A stretch of 18,798 nt of DNA, taken from NCBI GenBank assembly GCA_900542375.1, contig UQNI01000042.1, positions 1 through 18,798 on the forward strand, written 5' to 3'. The translations under genes and the position numbers were made by a program. Below the pieces are notes generated by a model that did no database searches, was not told the origin of the DNA, and worked only from the letters and a program-made list of their open reading frames with translations. This DNA is from an uncultured Oscillospiraceae bacterium. GTDB taxonomy: Bacteria > Bacillota > Clostridia > Oscillospirales > Acutalibacteraceae. Of the stretch, positions 14,011-18,798 are shown piece after piece; the stretch's first letter is position 1; each line of letters starts with the position of its first letter.

Positions 14011-14337
14011 TTAACTATTTTTATCTACAGAATGGAATTGCTTCAAGTTGTTGGACTTTAAGCTGCGCTTTTCCAGTTCAGCATTAATATCCTCCACTGT
14101 TACATTTTGATGCACCATCAAAACTGTCAAATGATATAACAAATCTGAAATTTCCATTACCAATTCATTGTGGTCATTATTTTTTGCGGCAATAATTACT
14201 TCACTGCATTCCTCGCCGCATTTTTTTAAAATTTTATCCAATCCTTTTTCAAATAAGTAATTGGTATAGGAACCTTCCGCGTGGGCGTCTTTTCTCGTAA
14301 TAATAGTATCGTACAACTCTTTCATAGGGTTGCTCAT
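14011..14337 (-). CDS. hisE: phosphoribosyl-ATP pyrophosphatase (HisE)
   Basis: This is the second step of histidine synthesis: hydrolysis of phosphoribosyl-ATP to phosphoribosyl-AMP and pyrophosphate, in the cytoplasm. It is a MazG-like all-alpha fold: LYDTIITRK at the start, then GEECSEVIIAAKNNDHNELVMEISDLLYH carrying the metal-binding acidic residues. ATG at 14337 (about 108 residues) is chosen because AGAGGG lies seven bases upstream; an in-frame ATG at 14379 would overlap hisI and lacks a ribosome site. It is the last gene of the operon, encoded separately from hisI rather than fused as hisIE. Confidence 0.94.
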   Translation of the reverse strand: MSNPMKELYDTIITRKDAHAEGSYTNYLFEKGLDKILKKCGEECSEVIIAAKNNDHNELVMEISDLLYHLTVLMVHQNVTVEDINAELEKRSLKSNNLKQFHSVDKNS

Positions 14338-14366
14338 AGATATCCCTCTTTTATGTGTTATAAATG

Positions 14367-14729
14367 TTATCGTTTCCAAATCTCATTGAAAAAACAAGTG
14401 TGAGAACCGGTATGGCAAGCAGCGCCAATTTGTTCCACTTCTACCAACAATGTATCGTCATCGCAATCTCCATAAATACGGATTATTTTTTGCAAATGTC
14501 CCGATGTAGCACCTTTATTCCAAAGCTCTTGACGGGAACGACTATAAAACCAGGTATAACCCGTTTCCAGCGTCTTTTGCAGCGATTCTCGATTCATATA
14601 CGCCAGCATCAACACTTCTTTGCTTCCTGATTCCTGTACAATAGCAGGAATCAACTCTCCCTTTTGAAAAAAAGAGTCCAGAAAATCGGACTGTAATACA
14701 GCGCCGCTTTGTGTCAAAATTTCACTCAT
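14367..14729 (-). CDS. hisI: phosphoribosyl-AMP cyclohydrolase (HisI)
   Basis: This enzyme opens the adenine ring of phosphoribosyl-AMP to give ProFAR, the third step of histidine synthesis. The 120-residue protein has the expected blocks: MLAYMNRESLQKTLETGYTW, the SRSRQELWNKGATSGH segment, the Mg/Zn-binding DCDDD and the zinc cysteines in ACHTGSHTCFF. It overlaps the end of hisA by four bases, implying coupling. HisF, which commonly sits between hisA and hisI in clostridial operons, is absent here. Confidence 0.95.
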   Translation of the reverse strand: MSEILTQSGAVLQSDFLDSFFQKGELIPAIVQESGSKEVLMLAYMNRESLQKTLETGYTWFYSRSRQELWNKGATSGHLQKIIRIYGDCDDDTLLVEVEQIGAACHTGSHTCFFNEIWKR

Positions 14730-15451
14730 ATAGATTCTCCTCTTGCTGCGGATACGGCCTGGAATAAATTCAAATCTCCTGTATACAGCGCTTTACCGCA
14801 AATAGTGCCGTATAAGTTCAGCGCTTTGAGCTGATAAATATCATCCAAATTGCTGACCCCGCCACTTGCAATGATATTACAGGAAACAGCACGGTTTAAT
14901 TGGTCAAGCATCTCCAAATTTGGCCCCGTTAACGTACCGTCACGTGAAATATCAGTAAAGATAATGGTCTTTACCCCTACCGCTTCCATCTCTTTGGCCA
15001 AAGTAATATAATCCACTTCCGATTGTTCTATCCAACCTTCTGCCGCTACTTTGCCGTGCAAAGCATCAATTCCAACAGCAATTTTGTCTCCGTATTCGGC
15101 TACTGCTTCTTTTACAAGCTGAGGATTGCGAAGAGCCACAGAACCCAAAATGACACGGGAAACACCTTGCTCCAAATAAAATGCAATGGTTTCCATATTG
15201 CGGATACCTCCGCCGATTTCCACTTTTAAGTCCGTATTGGCAAGCACGTCAAATACCAAGCTACTGTTGACAGGCTTTGCATCCTTTGCTCCGTCCAAAT
15301 CTACCATATGTATCCAAGAAGCGCCTGCATTTTGAAAGGATTTTGCAGTCTCTACTGCATTTTCCGCCACTTTATGGGCAGTTGCATAATCCCCTTTCAC
15401 CAAGCGAACACAAGTACCGTCTTTGATATCAATTGCAGGAAAAATAATCAT
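14726..15451 (-). CDS. hisA: ProFAR isomerase (HisA)
   Basis: This TIM-barrel enzyme isomerises ProFAR to PRFAR in histidine synthesis. It has 241 residues, the normal length. Key sites are PAIDIKDGTCVRLVKGDY with the catalytic Asp near residue 8, EIGGGIRN, the second catalytic Asp in FTDISRDGTLTGPN, and the phosphate-binding IIASGGVSNLDD. A GAAAGGAA ribosome site precedes ATG at 15451. It follows hisB after a 21-base gap where hisH is commonly found. Its product PRFAR needs HisHF, not encoded in this window, for the next step. Confidence 0.96.
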   Translation of the reverse strand: MIIFPAIDIKDGTCVRLVKGDYATAHKVAENAVETAKSFQNAGASWIHMVDLDGAKDAKPVNSSLVFDVLANTDLKVEIGGGIRNMETIAFYLEQGVSRVILGSVALRNPQLVKEAVAEYGDKIAVGIDALHGKVAAEGWIEQSEVDYITLAKEMEAVGVKTIIFTDISRDGTLTGPNLEMLDQLNRAVSCNIIASGGVSNLDDIYQLKALNLYGTICGKALYTGDLNLFQAVSAARGESI

Positions 15452-15472
15452 TCTGTTCGTTTCCTTTCTGTA

Positions 15473-16048
15473 TTACAGTACACCTTTGGTAGAAAGGATT
15501 TCTCCGCCGGTTTGTTTACACGCCAAACGCATGGCATGCGCCACTGCTTTATAAATTGCCTCAACACAATGGTGGGTATTTTTTCCGTATTCCAACTTCA
15601 CATGCATGGTAATACCTGCATTGGTTGCCAATGCACGGAAAAATTCTTCCGTCATACAGCTGTCATAACTTCCTACCTGCTCCTGGACAAACTCTGCTTG
15701 AAATACTAAAAACGGTCTGCCGCTGATGTCCAAAGAACAAAATGCCAAAGCTTCGTCCATAGGAACATAAAAACTGCCGAAACGAGCAATACCGCCTTTA
15801 TCCTGCAATGCTTCCTGAAAGGCTTTTCCCAGCACAATTCCTGTGTCTTCTATGGTATGGTGACAATCTACATGTAAATCGCCTGTTACCTGAAGCTGTA
15901 ACCCAAATCCGCCATGTACGGCAAATGCGGTTAACATGTGGTCGAAAAAACCGATTCCCGTATTAACAGATACATCACCGCCGTCCAAGCACAGCGAAAG
16001 ATGAATATCCGTTTCTTTTGTTACACGATTTTGCGTAGAAGACCGCAT
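15473..16048 (-). CDS. hisB: imidazoleglycerol-phosphate dehydratase (HisB)
   Basis: This dehydrates imidazole-glycerol phosphate to imidazole-acetol phosphate. The monofunctional form of 191 residues (no phosphatase domain) has the two metal-binding histidine motifs: GFFDHML then DCHHTIEDTGI, and later NTHHCVEAIYKA. AAAGGAG lies about ten bases upstream of ATG at 16048, just one base after the hisC stop codon, so expression is tightly linked. The separate histidinol-phosphate phosphatase needed later in the pathway is not in the window. Confidence 0.96.
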   Translation of the reverse strand: MRSSTQNRVTKETDIHLSLCLDGGDVSVNTGIGFFDHMLTAFAVHGGFGLQLQVTGDLHVDCHHTIEDTGIVLGKAFQEALQDKGGIARFGSFYVPMDEALAFCSLDISGRPFLVFQAEFVQEQVGSYDSCMTEEFFRALATNAGITMHVKLEYGKNTHHCVEAIYKAVAHAMRLACKQTGGEILSTKGVL

Positions 16049-16049
16049 G

Positions 16050-17117
16050 TTAATGTGCTCCTTTCTCTGATAAGAATTGTGTGCATAACCGCACTACCGT
16101 TTCATTTTCCTGTGGGCTGCCTGCGGTAATACGCAGATAGTCACCCATATAACGAATGGCAACGCTATTGTCTAACATATAGTCATACAATTCCTTTGCA
16201 TAAGGCGTACGCACAAATACAAAGTTGGTACAACTGTGATATAAATACAAACTGTTCGGAAACTGCTGTGCCAGCTGTTTCATCGAATCGAACAGCTCTT
16301 TTTTTGCATATAAAAGCGTAATAATGGCTTTGTCTGTTAGTTCTTTTTGATTTAACACCGCCGCGCCGAATGCCTGTGTCACCGTATTTACGTTATACGG
16401 AGATTTCACGGCGCGAATGGCATTGGTCAGCGTTTGATTCGCTACGGCAAATCCCAAGCGAACCGCAGCCATACCAAACGCTTTGGAACATGTACGTAAA
16501 ATAATCAGATTATCATAGGATTCTGCTTCCTGTAACAGCGACTGGTCCCAAAAATCCATATAAGCTTCGTCCAAAATTACAAGGGCATTGACAGAACGAA
16601 TCAGACGGCGTACTTCATCTTTGCAAAGTCCCAAAGAAGTGGGATTGCACGGATTGGAAAAAATAATCATACGCACTTGCTTTTCATTGGCAGTTTCAAT
16701 GACGTTATCTACATTTATGGTCAAGTCCTCATTTTTAGGAACTTCAATACACTCTGCTTCTACAATAGAAGTATAAAAGCGATACATGGAAAAATCATGT
16801 GAAAGGGTAAGAACACGGTCACCTTTCATTAAAAAAGCAGACATTATCACTTGAATTAATTCATCCGAGCCGTTTCCTGCTGTCACTAAATTGCTTTTTA
16901 CACCGTAATGACGTCCAAATGCTGTAATGGTCGCATTGGCATATGGGTCAGGATAACGGTTAAATGCAATTTGATTCACAGAGGTATGGAATTGCTCCAA
17001 AATTTCGTTTGGAACGGACAAAAAAGATTCATTGGCATCCAAACGAATTTGATACTCCCCTTGAATGGGGTCATAAGGTTTTAAATCTTTGATTTTTTCA
17101 TTTAAACTGTATGACAC
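16050..17117 (-). CDS. hisC: histidinol-phosphate aminotransferase (HisC)
   Basis: This PLP-dependent transaminase converts imidazole-acetol phosphate to L-histidinol phosphate. It is a fold-type I aminotransferase with LDANES near the N-terminus, TAGNGSDELIQ, SNPCNPT, LDEAYMDF and the PLP-lysine motif TCSKAFGMAAVRLG, ending with GDYLRITAGSPQEN. GTG at 17117 is preferred because AGGGGGG lies six bases upstream; an ATG at 17141 overlaps the hisD stop (ATGA) but has no ribosome site, so both remain possible. Length is about 355 residues from the GTG, typical for the family. Confidence 0.93.
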   Translation of the reverse strand: MSYSLNEKIKDLKPYDPIQGEYQIRLDANESFLSVPNEILEQFHTSVNQIAFNRYPDPYANATITAFGRHYGVKSNLVTAGNGSDELIQVIMSAFLMKGDRVLTLSHDFSMYRFYTSIVEAECIEVPKNEDLTINVDNVIETANEKQVRMIIFSNPCNPTSLGLCKDEVRRLIRSVNALVILDEAYMDFWDQSLLQEAESYDNLIILRTCSKAFGMAAVRLGFAVANQTLTNAIRAVKSPYNVNTVTQAFGAAVLNQKELTDKAIITLLYAKKELFDSMKQLAQQFPNSLYLYHSCTNFVFVRTPYAKELYDYMLDNSVAIRYMGDYLRITAGSPQENETVVRLCTQFLSEKGAH

Positions 17118-17137
17118 GTGTTTCCCCCCTTTTTTTA

Positions 17138-18424
17138 TCATTCGGAACGTACTTTGATAGAATTTGCGTGCGCTGTTAAGCCTTCTGCTTCTGCTAAAGC
17201 AACAATATCATCTTTTGCGGCTTTCAGGGCGTCTTGTGTGTAATAAATGAAGCTGGATTTTTTAACAAAGCTGTCAACGGACAACGGCGAGAAAAATCTT
17301 GCGGTTCCGCTGGTTGGCAAAACGTGATTTGGACCTGCATAATAATCTCCAAGCGGTTCGGGAGAATAATTTCCAAGGAACAAAGAACCGGCATTGTCCA
17401 AACGGCCGATATATTCCAGCGGATTTGCAACGCAAACCTCCAAGTGTTCGGGAGCCAAATCATTTGCAAATTCAATGGCTTCGTCCATGGTATCGCATAC
17501 AATGACTGCGCCGAAGTCATCCAATGATTTGTTGATAATATCTTTTCTCTCCAAACACTCTACCTGCTCATAAATTTGGGCAATGGTTTCTTCCGCAATT
17601 TTGGAAGATGTGGTGAGCAGAATTGCGGAAGCCAATACGTCGTGTTCTGCTTGAGACATCAAATCCGCAGCCAAATATTTTGGATTTGCCGTTTCATCTG
17701 CTACAATCAAAATTTCACTTGGTCCTGCAATCATGTCAATATCCACTGTACCGTATAAGTGTTTTTTCGCAGTGGCTACAAAAATATTTCCCGGGCCAAC
17801 AATTTTGTCCACTTTTGGCATGGTTTCGGTACCATATGCCAAAGCCGCAACTGCCTGTGCACCGCCAACCAAAAAGACACGGTCAACACCCGCTACCAAA
17901 GCAGCTGCCATAATGTCCGGATTTGGCTTGCCGTCTTTACCAGGAGGCGTTACCATTACAATCTCCTGCACGCCTGCAATTTTAGCCGGAATGGCATTCA
18001 TCAATACGGAAGAAGGATAAGCCGCAGTACCGCCCGGTACATAAATACCTACTTTTGCAAGGCCGCGTACACGCTGTCCCAAAATAACACCGTTGTCTTT
18101 TGTATCCAGCCAGCTTTGCTGTTTTTGGCGACTGTGGAATTCATGAATATTTTTGGCCGCACGCTCCAACGCTTCCAAAAAATAAGCATCGCATTGTTTG
18201 GTCAGTTCTTTCATTTGTTCTTTTGTAATTTCCACTTGCTCCGGAATGCTGCCGTCAAACTTTAAAGTGTATTCAGCAACGGCTTTGTCTCCGTTGTTGC
18301 GTACATTTTCCAAAATATCGGCTACGATAGCGTCTACTTTTCTGTCCTTTTCATCACAGCGTTGTTTTAACTGCTGTACATAGGTACGAGTTGTATTTTC
18401 ATCTTTTTCTACCAATTGAATCAT
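17138..18424 (-). CDS. hisD: histidinol dehydrogenase (HisD)
   Basis: This zinc enzyme oxidises L-histidinol to L-histidine in two NAD-dependent steps, the end of the pathway. It has 428 residues, the standard length. Recognisable blocks are VGIYVPGGTAAYPSSVLMN, AGPSEILIVADE, the zinc-binding SQAEHD, LAPEHLEV and the C-terminal PTSGTARFFSPLSVDSFVKK. The start overlaps the stop of hisG by four bases (ATGA), so translation of the two is coupled. Confidence 0.97.
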   Translation of the reverse strand: MIQLVEKDENTTRTYVQQLKQRCDEKDRKVDAIVADILENVRNNGDKAVAEYTLKFDGSIPEQVEITKEQMKELTKQCDAYFLEALERAAKNIHEFHSRQKQQSWLDTKDNGVILGQRVRGLAKVGIYVPGGTAAYPSSVLMNAIPAKIAGVQEIVMVTPPGKDGKPNPDIMAAALVAGVDRVFLVGGAQAVAALAYGTETMPKVDKIVGPGNIFVATAKKHLYGTVDIDMIAGPSEILIVADETANPKYLAADLMSQAEHDVLASAILLTTSSKIAEETIAQIYEQVECLERKDIINKSLDDFGAVIVCDTMDEAIEFANDLAPEHLEVCVANPLEYIGRLDNAGSLFLGNYSPEPLGDYYAGPNHVLPTSGTARFFSPLSVDSFVKKSSFIYYTQDALKAAKDDIVALAEAEGLTAHANSIKVRSE

Positions 18425-18798
18425 GATTTTTTTGCCTCCTTTGCCTGTTCCATCTGATTGATTAATGTATCAATCTCCTGTTTGCGAAGCTTCATGCTTG
18501 CTGTATTTACAATCAATCTTGCAGAAATGTCACACACTTTTTCTATGACTTCCAAACCGTTTTCTTTCAATGTGGAACCTGTTTCCACAATATCAATAAT
18601 GGCATCTGACAATCCCAACAGCGGAGCCAATTCCACAGAACCTTCTATTTTGATAATTTTTACATCCATGCCTTTGCCTTCAAAAAAGCTGCGGGCAACG
18701 TTGGGATATTTGGTCGCAATGGTCTTGGCGGAATAGCCGCCAAAAAAGTCCCTGTTTTTCGGTCCGGCTAAGGCGAATCTGCATTTGCCGAAGCCCAG
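18421..18798 (-). CDS. hisG: ATP phosphoribosyltransferase, short form (HisG), 5' end beyond window
   Basis: This is the committed first step: condensation of ATP and PRPP. Only the last 125 residues are in the window; the frame runs off the right edge. Visible blocks are LGFGKCRFALAGP, IKIEGSVELAPLLGLSDAIIDIVETGSTLKENGLE and the ending CDISARLIVNTASMKLRKQEID. The protein ends shortly after this, with no C-terminal allosteric domain, so it is the short form that works with a HisZ regulatory subunit, expected upstream. Stop and hisD start overlap (ATGA). Confidence 0.94.
   Translation of the reverse strand: MGFGKCRFALAGPKNRDFFGGYSAKTIATKYPNVARSFFEGKGMDVKIIKIEGSVELAPLLGLSDAIIDIVETGSTLKENGLEVIEKVCDISARLIVNTASMKLRKQEIDTLINQMEQAKEAKKS

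Noticed and set aside
18421..18798. HisG as a truncated pseudogene because it lacks the C-terminal domain
   Set aside because: The short form is a normal HisG class that works with HisZ. The frame is intact to the window edge and overlaps hisD in the usual way.

Overview
This 18.8-kb window looks like chromosomal DNA from a low-GC, Gram-positive anaerobe, most likely a member of Clostridia (Bacillota). The evidence is AT-rich intergenic DNA, AGGAGG-type ribosome sites, frequent TTG/GTG starts, sigma-A-like promoters (TTGACA-N17-TATAAT), a lipoprotein-type solute-binding protein, U-tailed intrinsic terminators and a short-form HisG. No phage, plasmid, IS element, CRISPR array, tRNA or rRNA was recognised. 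The species call is inference only.

Layout. (1) 53-4426, minus strand: a five-gene operon read as SAM-dependent methyltransferase, FmdE-family protein, solute-binding lipoprotein, FecCD-type permease, ABC ATPase. It is a metal, metal-chelate or corrinoid-type uptake system with two accessory proteins. (2) 4678-5731, plus: an lrgA-lrgB pair. (3) 6034-6666, minus: a lone WcaJ-type sugar-phosphate transferase. (4) 7149-8220, plus: a second, closely related lrgA-lrgB pair. (5) 8389-9075, plus: a PnuC-family vitamin/nucleoside transporter behind a structured leader. (6) 9137-10957, minus: lepA (EF4), preceded by an array of about 100-bp hairpin repeats. (7) 11432-12334, minus: radC. (8) 12495-13454, plus: an RluA-type pseudouridine synthase. 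(9) 14011 to the right edge, minus: histidine operon hisG(partial)-D-C-B-A-I-E. It carries neither hisH nor hisF, whose products form imidazole-glycerol-phosphate synthase.

Most of the unexplained signal is in the regulatory DNA. The pnuC leader can form a U-tailed terminator or a mutually exclusive antiterminator, the architecture of a riboswitch or attenuator. The sugar-transferase promoter lies between two 13-bp inverted repeats, and their core 9-mer recurs in the 46-bp palindromic terminator at the other end of the same gene. An inverted repeat with perfect 18-bp arms lies between the transporter operon and the first lrgAB pair. The two lrgAB copies share an 11-base promoter element but differ at a conserved motif in LrgB. 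The repeats upstream of lepA show paired base changes that preserve a stem.

How the genes work together: the his genes form one tightly coupled biosynthetic operon, and the five minus-strand genes at the left form one uptake operon. The rest are short independent units separated by their own promoters and, in several cases, bidirectional terminators.
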